DNA of 64,000 nucleotides from Methylobacterium sp. GXS13. GTDB taxonomy: Bacteria; Pseudomonadota; Alphaproteobacteria; Rhizobiales; Beijerinckiaceae. The notes beneath the pieces are model-generated. The model saw nothing but the letters and a program-made list of their open reading frames with translations, was not told where the DNA came from and searched no databases. Of this stretch, positions 17,109-25,631 are shown piece by piece. Positions within the stretch are counted from its first letter, which is position 1, and every line of letters begins with the position of its first letter. Location: contig NZ_LKKO01000017.1 in the NCBI RefSeq assembly GCF_001455965.1, positions 1-64,000 of the forward strand, read 5' to 3'. A program made the position numbers and the translations under genes.

Positions 17109-18077
17109 CTACTCCTTCGGGGTCGGCAGCGGTGCGTTCAGATCCTTGGTCGGGCCATCGACCTCGAGGTTCCTGGCCCGGTCCACCGCCTCCGGATTGG
17201 CCTGGGCCGCCGGCTCCTTGGCGGCCGGGGCGGACGGGGCCGTCGGTTCGGCCGGGATCAGGCTGGACGGCGTGCCCTGCTGGTCGCCGTCATGGGCACC
17301 GGCCGGCGGGGTCGGGGCGTTGCGGTCGCTCGACTCGCTCGGCGCCCGCGGACTACCGGCCGACTTCTCCTCGACCGGCTTGGCCGTGCTGGTATCGGCA
17401 GGTTTGGCCGGGCTGTCCTTGCCCTCAGACCCCTTGCCGGCGGCCGGCTTGGAGGCGGAGGGTTTTTCCTCGGACGCAGCCGCGGGCTTGTCCTCGGGCT
17501 TGGCGGCGGCGGGCGCGGCCTCCGGCTTCGCCTCGGTCTTCTCGACGGCGGGCAGCGGCTTGGGGGTGTCGGCGTTCGTGCGCAGGTAGGCGATGACGTT
17601 GGCCCGCTCCTGCGGCGAGGTGATGCCGGCATACGCCATCTTGGTACCGGGGGCGTAGCCCTTCGGGCTGGTCAGGAAGGCGTCCAGGTCGTCGTAAGTC
17701 CAGGTGCCGCCCTTGCCCTTCAGGGCCGCGGAGTACTCGAAGCCGGCATGGCCGCCCTTCGGCCGCTCGACGACGCCGTATAGATCCGGGCCGACCTTGT
17801 TCGGACCGCCCTTCTCGAAATTGTGGCAGGCCCGGCAGGCCTTTGTGCCGCCCTCGCCCTTCTCGACGTTGGCGCTGGCGAGCCGCACGGCGATCGGCTC
17901 GACCTTCGCCTCCGGGGCCGCGGCGGCGGTTTGCGGCTCCGGCTCGGGCAGATCGTACCCGGCTTTGCCGGCGGGTTTGGGATGGTAGATCAGCTCGGCG
18001 ACGAAACCCGATCCGGCCGCGAACAACAGGGCGCCGAGGACGGCGCCGAGGACCTTGTTCACCTCGAACGAGTTCAT
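17109..18077 (-). CDS. Membrane-anchored c-type cytochrome with long Pro/Ala/Lys/Glu tail
   Basis: Predicted 322 residues. An uncleaved N-terminal anchor ([20 protein letters not shown], residues 9-28) is followed by a class I cytochrome c domain: haem motif CRACH at 81-85, [14 protein letters not shown], and the axial methionine in PGTKMAYAG (M147). This matches the CycM/cytochrome c552 type that carries electrons between the bc1 complex and terminal oxidases on the periplasmic face. From about residue 178 the protein continues as a low-complexity tail of some 145 residues rich in P, A, K, E and S, which CycM-type proteins normally lack. Confidence 0.85.
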   Translation of the reverse strand: MNSFEVNKVLGAVLGALLFAAGSGFVAELIYHPKPAGKAGYDLPEPEPQTAAAAPEAKVEPIAVRLASANVEKGEGGTKACRACHNFEKGGPNKVGPDLYGVVERPKGGHAGFEYSAALKGKGGTWTYDDLDAFLTSPKGYAPGTKMAYAGITSPQERANVIAYLRTNADTPKPLPAVEKTEAKPEAAPAAAKPEDKPAAASEEKPSASKPAAGKGSEGKDSPAKPADTSTAKPVEEKSAGSPRAPSESSDRNAPTPPAGAHDGDQQGTPSSLIPAEPTAPSAPAAKEPAAQANPEAVDRARNLEVDGPTKDLNAPLPTPKE

Positions 18078-18371
18078 GCTCTTCTCTCGATCTGCCCCCG
18101 CCCGACGCCGGCTGGCTGGGACGCGGGACCTTGGAAGATTTCAAGGGTGCTTAGCCGTTTCGGCACGATCTTGACAATGCCGCACCCGGGATCCGCACTG
18201 TCGCGGGCCGAAAGGGTCGAGGCAAATCGCCCAGCTTGTCACCCGATGGCATCATTTTTCCGGTTTGCGCGATGCGGCGCCCGTGGCGCCCGAGGGACGA
18301 CAACGGCGGGAAGGCCTGTTAAGCAGCCGCGCTTTGCTGGCGGACGCCTCTGCCTCTGGTCCGAGCCCCTC

Positions 18372-19115
18372 ATGTCCGATCCCCTCGTGCTGATCCCGGC
18401 CCGCCTTGCCGCGACGCGCCTGCCGAACAAGCCGCTGGCCGAGATCGCCGGCGAAGCGATGATCGTCCATGTCTGGCGCCGGGCCATGGAGGCCGGGATC
18501 GGCCCCGTGGTGGTGGCGACCGACACGGCCGAGATCGCCCAAGTCGTCGAGGCCGCCGGCGGCATCGCGGTGATGACCCGGGCCGACCACCCGTCCGGCT
18601 CGGACCGCCTCGCCGAGGCGCTGGACACCGTCGATCCGGAGGGGCGCCACGATGTCGTGGTCAACGTGCAGGGCGACTTGCCGACCATCGACCCGGCGAT
18701 CATCGGCGCCTCGATCGGCCCGCTTTCCGACAGGACGGTCGACATCGTCACGCTGTGCGCGCCGATCAGCGACGCCCACGAGGCCGACAATCCCAACGTG
18801 GTCAAGCTCGTGGGCCATCAGGTGGGCCCGGGCCGCCTGCGTGCGCTCTACTTCACCCGCGCCCGCGCCCCCTGGGGCGAGGGTCCGCTCTGGCACCATA
18901 TCGGCCTCTATGCCTATCGCCGCACGGCGCTCACCCGCTTCGTCGCCCTGCCCCCGGGGGAATTGGAGACCCGGGAGAAGCTCGAGCAGCTGCGCGCGCT
19001 GGAGGCCGGCATGCGCATCGATGCCGTCATCGTCGACGACCTACCGCTCGGCGTCGACACCCCCGCCGACCTGGAGCGCGCCCGCGCCCTGCTCCAGGCC
19101 CGCCGCCTGAACTGA
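18372..19115 (+). CDS. kdsB: 3-deoxy-manno-octulosonate cytidylyltransferase (CMP-Kdo synthetase)
   Basis: Predicted 247 residues from ATG 18372. It activates Kdo with CTP for attachment to lipid A. The nucleotide-binding N-terminus reads [20 protein letters not shown], and [15 protein letters not shown] and the region [15 protein letters not shown] are family signatures. Length matches the family (about 245-250). The open frame extends far upstream, but ATG 18372 gives the conserved N-terminus. pheA follows 12 bases downstream, a common alphaproteobacterial pairing. Confidence 0.95.
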   Translation: MSDPLVLIPARLAATRLPNKPLAEIAGEAMIVHVWRRAMEAGIGPVVVATDTAEIAQVVEAAGGIAVMTRADHPSGSDRLAEALDTVDPEGRHDVVVNVQGDLPTIDPAIIGASIGPLSDRTVDIVTLCAPISDAHEADNPNVVKLVGHQVGPGRLRALYFTRARAPWGEGPLWHHIGLYAYRRTALTRFVALPPGELETREKLEQLRALEAGMRIDAVIVDDLPLGVDTPADLERARALLQARRLN

Positions 19116-19127
19116 ACCGCATTCCCG

Positions 19128-19985
19128 ATGACAGACCGCACCATCTCGTACCAGGGTGAGCCCGGGGCCAACTCGCACATCATCTGCGCCGAGGCGTTTC
19201 CGGATTGGACGCCCCTGCCCTGCGCCACCTTCGAGGACGCCTTCGCGGCGGTCACGGAAGGTCGGGCTCAGCGGGCGATGATTCCGATCGAGAACTCGAT
19301 CGCGGGCCGGGTGGCCGATATCCACCACCTGATCCCGACCTCGCCCCTGCACATCGTGGCCGAGCACTTCCTGCCGATCCATTTCCAGCTGATGGTCCTG
19401 CCGGGCACCGCCCTGGAGACCGTGCGCACCGTGCACAGCCACGTCCATGCGCTCGGCCAGTGCCGGCGGATCGTCCGTCGGCTGGGCGTGAAGGCCGTGG
19501 TCGCCGGCGACACCGCCGGGGCGGCGCGCGAGGTCGCGGAGATCGGCGACCCGAGCCGGGCGGCCCTAGCGCCCGCTTTGGCCGCCGAGGTCTACGGCCT
19601 CGACATCCTAGAGCGTGACGTCGAGGATGAGGCGCACAACACCACCCGCTTCGTGGTGTTCTCCCCCGAGCCCGCGCCGGTGGAGCCCGGCAGCGGCCCG
19701 TGCGTGACCAGCTTCGTGTTCCGGGTCCGCAACATCCCGGCGGCCCTCTACAAGGCGCTCGGCGGCTTCGCGACCAACGGCGTCAACATGTCCAAGCTCG
19801 AGAGCTACATGATGGACGGCGAGTTCACCGCCACGCAGTTCTACGCGGAGGTGGACGGCCATCCCGAGGATCCGGGCCTCGCCCGGGCGCTGGACGAACT
19901 CGGCTATTTCTCCCGCGAACTCAGGGTGGTCGGGACCTACCCGGCCCATCCGTTCCGCGAGGCCGCGCGGCCGGCGGCGGAGTAG
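19128..19985 (+). CDS. pheA: Prephenate dehydratase
   Basis: Predicted 285 residues. It converts prephenate to phenylpyruvate in phenylalanine synthesis. The catalytic domain has ISYQGEPGANSHIICAEAFP, AMIPIENSIAGRV and DVEDEAHNTTRFVVFSPEP (the TRF motif). The C-terminal ACT domain (SFVFRVRNIPAALYKALGGF, NMSKLESYMMDGEFTATQFY) should give phenylalanine feedback control. There is no chorismate mutase domain, so it is the monofunctional form. It is co-transcribed with kdsB. Confidence 0.95.
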   Translation: MTDRTISYQGEPGANSHIICAEAFPDWTPLPCATFEDAFAAVTEGRAQRAMIPIENSIAGRVADIHHLIPTSPLHIVAEHFLPIHFQLMVLPGTALETVRTVHSHVHALGQCRRIVRRLGVKAVVAGDTAGAAREVAEIGDPSRAALAPALAAEVYGLDILERDVEDEAHNTTRFVVFSPEPAPVEPGSGPCVTSFVFRVRNIPAALYKALGGFATNGVNMSKLESYMMDGEFTATQFYAEVDGHPEDPGLARALDELGYFSRELRVVGTYPAHPFREAARPAAE

Positions 19986-20051
19986 CGGGCTTCGCAGTTC
20001 AGGCCTGTCATCGCACCTTGCGGTAACGACAATCCGTAACTACGCTTCGCC

Positions 20052-20348
20052 CTGGGCTTTCAATGGGATACCGAGAAGGATGCAGCCAATCAGGCCAAGC
20101 ATCTGATCGGATTCCGACAGGCTGCCGAGATCTTCCGCGGCTTTCGGCTGACGCGCGAAGACCTGCGACGCGACTATGGCGAACGCCGGTTCATCCGCTT
20201 GGGCCTGTACGACGGGGCGGTGTTGCGGGTGGTGTATGTTCAACGTGACGGCGCCATCCGCATCATCTCGGCATGGAAGGCGAGCCGCCATGACAGGAAA
20301 GTCTACGCCGAAGCGCGTTCGAGAGCGGGCAGCGACCGTCCGGTATGA
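20052..20348 (+). CDS. brnT: BrnT-like ribonuclease toxin, start codon CTG
   Basis: A frame of 98 codons reads (L)GFQWDTEKDAANQAKHLIGF, then RQAAEIFRGF, RRFIRLGLYDGAVLRVVYVQ and IRIISAWKASRHDRKVY, the full BrnT fold (type II toxin RNase). The frame is bounded upstream by TAA at 20037-20039, and no ATG, GTG or TTG occurs between it and the conserved FxWD motif. CTG at 20052 sits where the family has ATG. It overlaps brnA by 59 bases, as usual. Either CTG initiates weakly or the toxin start has been lost. Confidence 0.7.
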   Translation: MGFQWDTEKDAANQAKHLIGFRQAAEIFRGFRLTREDLRRDYGERRFIRLGLYDGAVLRVVYVQRDGAIRIISAWKASRHDRKVYAEARSRAGSDRPV

Positions 20349-20631
20349 AGGCTTTGCTGACATGCCCGCGGCGGACCCGTTGAGCCCGGCCTTCAAGGCC
20401 CTGGACGATGCCGAGATCGAGCGACGCGCCGCTGCAGATCCCGATGCCGGCCTGATTCCGCCGGGTTTCTGGGACGAGGCCTCGCCGGCGTCCGTCGCGA
20501 CGAAGCAACAGATCACGCTGCGCCTCGACGCGGACGTGCTGCGGCATTTCCGGAGCGCCGGAAAGGGTTATCAGTCTCGGATCAACGCGGTGCTCAAGAG
20601 CTACGTGACGGCGCAGGAGAAGCGGCGGTAG
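20290..20631 (+). CDS. brnA: BrnA-like antitoxin
   Basis: Predicted 113 residues from ATG 20290. The C-terminal half is the BrnA ribbon-helix-helix (TKQQITLRLDADVLRHF, then GYQSRINAVLKSYV). The middle segment EIERRAAADPDAGLIPPGFW, before the DNA-binding part, is typical of the toxin-contacting region. It begins inside brnT, so the pair is translationally coupled. BrnA neutralises BrnT and autorepresses the operon. Confidence 0.8.
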   Translation: MTGKSTPKRVRERAATVRYEGFADMPAADPLSPAFKALDDAEIERRAAADPDAGLIPPGFWDEASPASVATKQQITLRLDADVLRHFRSAGKGYQSRINAVLKSYVTAQEKRR

Positions 20632-20637
20632 CAAAAA

Positions 20638-21363
20638 TCACTCCCGCCGCAACACCCTGTCGGCCGCGAAATCCGACCAGAACCCTGGCCGAAAATCCCG
20701 CTTGAGCGCCTCCGGGTCGTAGATCGTCTCGACCCAGGTCAGGAAATCGATGCCCTTGGCCTCGCCCTCCGCGCGGTAGCGCGCGAAGAAGGCGTCGAGG
20801 ATGCCGGTCTTGGCGAAGCGAAGATGGCCGTAGCGGGCCGAGAGCTGGCGGGCGGCCTCGGCCACCGGGCGGTTCTCGTGCAGGATCAGGTAGAGGGCCG
20901 AGGCGAGCCCGGCCCGGTCGGCGCCCGACTTGCAGTGCATTACCGCCGGGTACTGGATGCCAGCGAAGAAGTCCTTGGCGCGCAACAGGGTCTCCCGGTC
21001 CGGGGCCTCCCGGGAGCGCAACACGAACTCGACCAGGGTGAGCCCATGGCGCTCGCAAGCCTCCCGCTGCAGCGGCCAGGAGCCGTGCTCGCGCCCGCCG
21101 CGCAGGGAGATGATGGTGCGCACACCCTCGGCCCGGAAGCGCGCGAGCTGGTGCGGCCCGGGCTGGGCCGAGCGCCAGAGCCGACCCGAGCCGACCCGGT
21201 GGCGGTTGAGGTAAGCCAACCGGAACACGCCGTGATCGATCAGCAGCATGTTCGCCCAGGCCTTCAGCCGGTCGCCGGGGCCGGCGATCGGCCGCTCGAA
21301 GCGGGCGATCCGGGCCATGCGGCGCGCGTAGCGCGTCTCGGGCTTGAGGAAGCGGTTGAACAC
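20638..21363 (-). CDS. Tyrosine/dual-specificity protein phosphatase family protein
   Basis: Predicted 241 residues. The P-loop HCKSGADR is at 143-150 (HCxxGxxR, nucleophile C145), with RSAQPGPHQLARFRAEGVRT and TIISLRGGRE upstream as in the cyanobacterial and alphaproteobacterial DSP-like branch. The general acid would be in the segment near 110-125. There is no signal peptide, so it should be cytoplasmic; substrate unknown. It ends 6 bases from the brnA stop on the opposite strand. Confidence 0.85.
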   Translation of the reverse strand: MFNRFLKPETRYARRMARIARFERPIAGPGDRLKAWANMLLIDHGVFRLAYLNRHRVGSGRLWRSAQPGPHQLARFRAEGVRTIISLRGGREHGSWPLQREACERHGLTLVEFVLRSREAPDRETLLRAKDFFAGIQYPAVMHCKSGADRAGLASALYLILHENRPVAEAARQLSARYGHLRFAKTGILDAFFARYRAEGEAKGIDFLTWVETIYDPEALKRDFRPGFWSDFAADRVLRRE

Positions 21364-21579
21364 GATCGGGGCTGCCGCGGAATCGGGAGCCGGCTCTAAC
21401 AGCCCCCCGGAAGCCCGGCAATTCGCCTATCGAACCGGCAGCCAGGCCGCTGTACCGCCGACCAACGGAGAGGTCCCAAAAAACCGGCGCCGATCTTGCC
21501 TCCACTCTGCCTGGATCGGGATCGAACCTGGGCGGGCCGCACGGGTTATCCGACGGTCGACGGGGGAGGCCGGAAGCCC

Positions 21580-22086
21580 ATGAGCACGCGCACCACGAGC
21601 ATCCGCCGGGCTCGCGAAGCCGATCTCGGCAGCCTGTCGACGGTGTTCGATGCGTCGTGGCGCGAGGCCTATCGCGGCATCATCCCCGGGGTGGCTCTGG
21701 AGCGGCTGATCGCGGGTCGCGACCGGGCCTGGTGGCGCAGCGCCCTGCGCCGCGGCCGCCCGATTGCCCTGGTCGAGACCGGGGAGCGGGTGGTCGGCTA
21801 CGCCGCCTACGGGCGCACCCGCAGCCGGGCGCTCGGCACCGAGGCGGAGATCGACGAGCTCTACCTGCTGCCGGAATATCAGGGCGTCGGCCTCGGACGC
21901 CGCCTGTTCAAGGCGGTCCGCAACGACCTCGCCGACCACGGCCTCACCCAGCTCGGCGTCTGGAGCCTGGAGGACAACGCCCGTGCCGGCGCGTTCTACG
22001 AGGGTCTCGGCGGCAAAGCCGGACCGCGGGTGCTGGACCGGGTCGCGGGGGTGGCGCTTCCCAAGGTCGGATACCTGTTCAGCTAA
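21580..22086 (+). CDS. GNAT-family N-acetyltransferase
   Basis: Predicted 168 residues from ATG 21580 (MSTRTTSIRRAREADLGSLS). DELYLLPEYQGVGLGRRLFK is the acetyl-CoA-binding motif A, and WSLEDNARAGAFYEGLGGK the motif B region with the usual tyrosine. The acceptor is unknown. In-frame codons upstream to 21496 are Cys/Arg-rich and are not used. Confidence 0.87.
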   Translation: MSTRTTSIRRAREADLGSLSTVFDASWREAYRGIIPGVALERLIAGRDRAWWRSALRRGRPIALVETGERVVGYAAYGRTRSRALGTEAEIDELYLLPEYQGVGLGRRLFKAVRNDLADHGLTQLGVWSLEDNARAGAFYEGLGGKAGPRVLDRVAGVALPKVGYLFS

Positions 22087-22197
22087 CGTTTCTTGGGACT
22101 CGTCGCCGGCCTCGCGCCGATACTGATTTGCATCGCCCGGCCAGGCATCTAAGAGGTCCGGGAAGCGGTGCAGACCGCATCCCGGAAGCGATACGCC

Positions 22198-22731
22198 ATG
22201 AACATCGACGCCATCCCGCTCGGCAAGAAGCCCCCGCACGACGTCAACGTCATTATCGAGGTGCCGCTCGGCGGCGAACCGATCAAGTACGAGATGGACA
22301 AGGAATCCGGCGCGCTGGTCGTCGACCGGTTCCTCTATACGCCGATGTTCTACCCCGGGAACTACGGCTTCATCCCGCATACCCTGTCGGGCGACGGCGA
22401 TCCCTGCGACGTGCTGGTGGCCAACACCCGCGCGGTGCTGCCCGGCGCGATCATCAGCGCGCGCCCCGTCGGCGTGATGGTGATGCAGGACGAGGGCGGC
22501 GAGGACGAGAAGGTCATCGCGGTGCCCTCGCGCCACCTGACCAAGCGCTACGATCGGGTCGAGAACTACACCGACCTGCCCGACATCACGATCCAGCAGA
22601 TCCAGCACTTCTTCGAGCACTACAAGGATCTGGAGCCCGGGAAGTGGGTGAAGTTCGTCCGCTGGGGCGACAAGGAAGAGGCCCACCGGCTGATCGAGGA
22701 AGCGATCGAGCGGGCGAAGGCCAAGAAGTAA
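22198..22731 (+). CDS. ppa: Inorganic pyrophosphatase
   Basis: Predicted 177 residues from ATG 22198 ([20 protein letters not shown]). It hydrolyses pyrophosphate to phosphate in the cytoplasm. Family I signatures are visible: [40 protein letters not shown] with the Asp cluster D-x-D-P-x-D that binds metals, and [16 protein letters not shown]. Length is normal for bacterial family I enzymes. An upstream in-frame start at 22168 is possible but unlike the family. Confidence 0.96.
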   Translation: MNIDAIPLGKKPPHDVNVIIEVPLGGEPIKYEMDKESGALVVDRFLYTPMFYPGNYGFIPHTLSGDGDPCDVLVANTRAVLPGAIISARPVGVMVMQDEGGEDEKVIAVPSRHLTKRYDRVENYTDLPDITIQQIQHFFEHYKDLEPGKWVKFVRWGDKEEAHRLIEEAIERAKAKK

Positions 22732-22740
22732 TCGTTCCTC

Positions 22741-22769
22741 GCAGGCCGCTCCCGCTCGGAGCGGCCTGC
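22741..22769. terminator. Shared hairpin between convergent ppa and carbonic-anhydrase-like genes
   Basis: GCAGGCCGCTC and GAGCGGCCTGC form a perfect 11-bp stem around CCGCTCG. It starts 9 bases after the ppa stop and ends 6 bases before the convergent gene's stop. No U-tract follows. Confidence 0.6.
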
Positions 22770-22774
22770 CGCAA

Positions 22775-23308
22775 TCATCCGTCGATGCGACGCAGGCCGG
22801 CCTTGTAGCGACGGGCGTTCTCGACATAGCGCAGGGCCGCCTGGCGCAGGCCCTCCACCGCCTCGGCATCGAGGGTGCGCACGGCCTTGGCCGGAGCGCC
22901 GACGATCAGGCTGTGATCCGGAAATTCCTTGCCCTCGGTGACCAGCGCGTTGGCGCCGATCAGGCAGCCCCGGCCGACCCTGGCGCCGTTCAGCACCGTC
23001 GCACCCATGCCGACGAGACTGCCATCACCGATCGTGCAGCCATGGACGATGGCGCCGTGGCCCACCGTAACGTCGGTACCGATCACCAGCGGAAAGCCGG
23101 GATCGACATGCATGATCACGCCTTCCTGCACGTTGGTGCGGTCACCGATCCGGATCGGCTCGTTGTCGCCGCGCAAAGCTGCGCCGAACCAGATGCCGAC
23201 ATCGAGGCCAAGATAGATTTGGCCGATCACCTGGGCGTCCGGGGCGATCCAGACCCGGGTGGGATCGGCAAGCTGCGGCGCGTGGTCGTCGAGGGCGTAG
23301 AGCGGCAT
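22775..23308 (-). CDS. Gamma-class carbonic anhydrase-like hexapeptide protein
   Basis: Predicted 177 residues from ATG 23308 (MPLYALDDHAPQLADPTRVW). The left-handed beta-helix hexapeptide repeats run from about residue 20 to 140. The metal-ligand pattern of the gamma-CA/YrdA family is present (NVQEGVIMHVD, VGHGAIVHGC, GMGATVLNGA), with GLRQAALRYVENARRYKAGL as the C-terminal helix. Many members bind zinc without proven carbonic anhydrase activity, so activity remains an inference. Confidence 0.9.
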   Translation of the reverse strand: MPLYALDDHAPQLADPTRVWIAPDAQVIGQIYLGLDVGIWFGAALRGDNEPIRIGDRTNVQEGVIMHVDPGFPLVIGTDVTVGHGAIVHGCTIGDGSLVGMGATVLNGARVGRGCLIGANALVTEGKEFPDHSLIVGAPAKAVRTLDAEAVEGLRQAALRYVENARRYKAGLRRIDG

Positions 23309-23427
23309 GGCTGGCTTCCGTCCCGGAGGCTGATCCGTCGGCATCGAGGCCGACGATGGGCATCGCCTGTCGCCGGAATGGCACAGGTCCGTCCCGCCTG
23401 CCAATGCTAGGCTGCCCGCTCGATCGG

Positions 23428-23721
23428 ATGCGAGGCGCAGGCGTGAAACGGATCACGGCAACGATCGGCCTCGCGGGCCTGCTACTGGCGCAAGCGGCCG
23501 CGGCGGCGGATTGGCACGAGGGCGTCCGGCCCGCGGGCTTTCGGGCCACCTGTGAGGATCTGGCAACCTTCTGCTTTGCGGCTACCTGCGGGGGCGATCA
23601 GATCGAAGCGGCCGAAACCTGCCGGGCGCGCTGCCCGAGCGCTGTGATCCTGAGCGTGGTGCCGGCCGCCTGCCGAATCCCGGGCGCGGTGCCCGGGCCG
23701 GTCCTCCGGCGGCGGAGCTGA
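23428..23721 (+). CDS. Small secreted cysteine-rich hypothetical protein
   Basis: Predicted 97 residues from ATG 23428 (GTG 23443 is an alternative). The hydrophobic segment IGLAGLLLAQAAAAA is a clear signal peptide. The mature part contains six cysteines (ATCEDLATFCFAATCGG, ETCRARCPS, AACRIPG), which suggests three disulfide bonds in the periplasm. I do not recognise a family. Confidence 0.55.
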   Translation: MRGAGVKRITATIGLAGLLLAQAAAAADWHEGVRPAGFRATCEDLATFCFAATCGGDQIEAAETCRARCPSAVILSVVPAACRIPGAVPGPVLRRRS

Positions 23722-23894
23722 GGCCACGGCATGATCCGACGCAGCCTCGGCGACGGATCGATAGATCTATGTGAGAAAAAAGCCTCCGTCCTGCGGCAAC
23801 AAAACGCGGGGCGCAGCATTGAACATGCTCCAACGGCTCAAAAGCAAGCACCTCATTGCGGACCGTTGCTCGCACTGGCGCGAGACCGGAAGCT

Positions 23895-24080
23895 ATGAAG
23901 ATGATCAAAGACGATCTGAACCCGCCCCCTATGGGCTTGAACGCCGATCCTATTCTGTACGGGGTCGCTGTCGGACTGGCGGCGCTGTTTCCGCCGGTGC
24001 TGTCCCACGGTCACGATTCCACCGACCGGACCGTGTCGTCCGACGAAGACGAGGATCGGGACGCGCCCGATTCGGAGTGA
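23895..24080 (+). CDS. Small hypothetical membrane protein
   Basis: Predicted 61 residues, ATG 23895: MKMIKDDLNPPPMGLNADPI, then a hydrophobic stretch LYGVAVGLAALFPPVLS and an acidic tail SSDEDEDRDAPDSE. The arrangement (short polar head, one helix, acidic end) looks like a genuine small membrane protein, but no family is recognised. Confidence 0.45.
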   Translation: MKMIKDDLNPPPMGLNADPILYGVAVGLAALFPPVLSHGHDSTDRTVSSDEDEDRDAPDSE

Positions 24081-24106
24081 GCGTGTCGCCATCCGCCGCC
24101 TGATCG

Positions 24107-24271
24107 TCAGCCGGCCAGCCGCGCGATCAGCAGCAGCGTTGCTGCGGCCGGCACGGCGGCGGCGAGCCAGAGTGCGAGAGCATGAAACGCAGGCGGCGCC
24201 GTGAAGCGTGACGGCCACGATACACTGGGGCGCAAAGGTTCTCCGCGCCCGAAATCGATTCCGATGGCCAT
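24107..24271 (-). CDS. Small hypothetical protein with C-terminal membrane helix
   Basis: Predicted 54 residues from ATG 24271, which is preceded by GAGGAGG with 5-base spacing. MAIGIDFGRGEPLRPSVSW is followed by a single hydrophobic helix, ALALWLAAAVPAAATLLLIA, near the C-terminus. No family is recognised. Confidence 0.45.
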   Translation of the reverse strand: MAIGIDFGRGEPLRPSVSWPSRFTAPPAFHALALWLAAAVPAAATLLLIARLAG

Positions 24272-24396
24272 CAGCGCCTCCTCGATGCCCGAGGAGAAAA
24301 GGCCGGCGGCCCTCAAGAGCGTCTGAATCCGCAGACGGGTTCGCGTGGCGTGGTGAACCCGTCCTTAAAGCAGGGGCCGGTGCGCCGGAGCAGGTC

Positions 24397-24912
24397 TCAG
24401 AGCGCCCGGTCGAACTTCAGCTCGCCATTCGGGCTCTTCAGCACGAGTTGGGAACCGACGAGATCCCACACGGCTGCTGTGCGCAGGGCGACGAAGAAGG
24501 CTTGCTCTGAGGCCGCGAGGCCCTTGTCGCAGCTCTTCTTCGTGAGGGCGAGCGGACCGACCGCGAGGTGCTGATCCTTCAGCGGGAAGGCGGTCGCCGC
24601 GAAAGTGTTGCAGCCGCCGTAGCCGCGAGCGCGGTACTGCTTGTCGATGATGAAGCTCGGCCGGTCGCCCCCCGTGAACGGCTTGCCGTTGAGGCTCACG
24701 GCCGTCCAGGTCGAGTCGAGCGGGAAGATCTTCTCGCTCGCCTTCGTGCCCGGCACGTATTGCGGCTTCTTCTCTTCTTCGCCGCCGGGGCGGCGGTTGC
24801 CGCGGCCGAAGCCCGTGGGCGCGCCGCCCATCTGGGCCTGGGCCTGCGTCGCTGCGGTCAGGTCCACGGCCAACACGGCACAGGCCAAGGTGGCGATCAG
24901 CACCGCTCTCAT
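24397..24912 (-). CDS. META-domain lipocalin-like secreted protein
   Basis: Predicted 171 residues from ATG 24912. A signal peptide (MRAVLIATLACAVLAVDLTA...) is followed by a Gly/Arg/Glu/Lys linker and a META/HslJ domain: STWTAVSLNGKPFTGGDRPS, YGGCNTFAATAFPLKDQHL and LALTKKSCDKGLAASEQAFF. HslJ-type proteins are envelope proteins of unclear function, sometimes linked to stress or novobiocin resistance. The longer open frame to 25152 is not used because the signal peptide fixes the start. Confidence 0.82.
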   Translation of the reverse strand: MRAVLIATLACAVLAVDLTAATQAQAQMGGAPTGFGRGNRRPGGEEEKKPQYVPGTKASEKIFPLDSTWTAVSLNGKPFTGGDRPSFIIDKQYRARGYGGCNTFAATAFPLKDQHLAVGPLALTKKSCDKGLAASEQAFFVALRTAAVWDLVGSQLVLKSPNGELKFDRAL

Positions 24913-25141
24913 CGTTCTGCCCCTCAAACGCGCGCGCACGGCGCTCAGCTCATCGTCCATCCGGGGGATGCACCGCCTACGGCAGATACCGGCCCGACGC
25001 CCACGATTCGTGCGTCGCGGCCGCCCCGAACCCATACGCCCCCGCGGATGCGATTGAAATTCAGCACAATTATGGTCGCGGCACATTGTCGGGCGCCCGG
25101 AAACGATCCGCGGCGGATATCGTTGTCGATGATTGCACGGG

Positions 25142-25477
25142 ATGGAGGACAACGTGGCAGGATCGGACGAGGGCGGCCAGGCCGGTGCGGGTGCGCCCGC
25201 GATGAGCCCAGCACAGTCGCGGGCGGCACGGGGACTGCTCGGATGGTCCGAGGCGGACCTTGCCGGAAAGGTCGGCCTCGACGAGCAATTCGTGCGCGAC
25301 TTCGAGAGCGGCTACGGCGACCCGCCGAGCGGGCAGATCGAAGCCCTGCGCAGCGCCCTCTGCACCGCGGGCGCGGCGTTCGACGATGCACCCAATTCCG
25401 GCGTCCACCTGGCTGCTGGGTCCAAGGCCGACGAGGGCGTCCGGCTCGGTGCCCTGACGACCGAGAACGATCGGTAG
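25142..25477 (+). CDS. Small XRE-type helix-turn-helix protein
   Basis: Predicted 111 residues from ATG 25142. Residues about 22-80 form a Cro/C1-type helix-turn-helix: SRAARGLLGWSEADLAGKVG, LDEQFVRDFESGYGDPPSG, then IEALRSALCTAGAAF. This is the short form common in rhizobia and methylobacteria, where the last strand reads AGxxF and is followed by a loosely conserved tail. DNA target unknown. Confidence 0.75.
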   Translation: MEDNVAGSDEGGQAGAGAPAMSPAQSRAARGLLGWSEADLAGKVGLDEQFVRDFESGYGDPPSGQIEALRSALCTAGAAFDDAPNSGVHLAAGSKADEGVRLGALTTENDR

Positions 25478-25631
25478 GGCCTCTGTCGGACGGCCTCGGT
25501 CATGACGCGTTCAGCCGCCGGAGCCGATATCCGGGAGGCTCGATCTGCCCGTCGTTCCAGGAGCGATCCGTGACCCTTCTCCACAACCGCTCGATCTGCG
25601 CCGGCGCGCAAGCCTGGACGGGGGCACGCTG

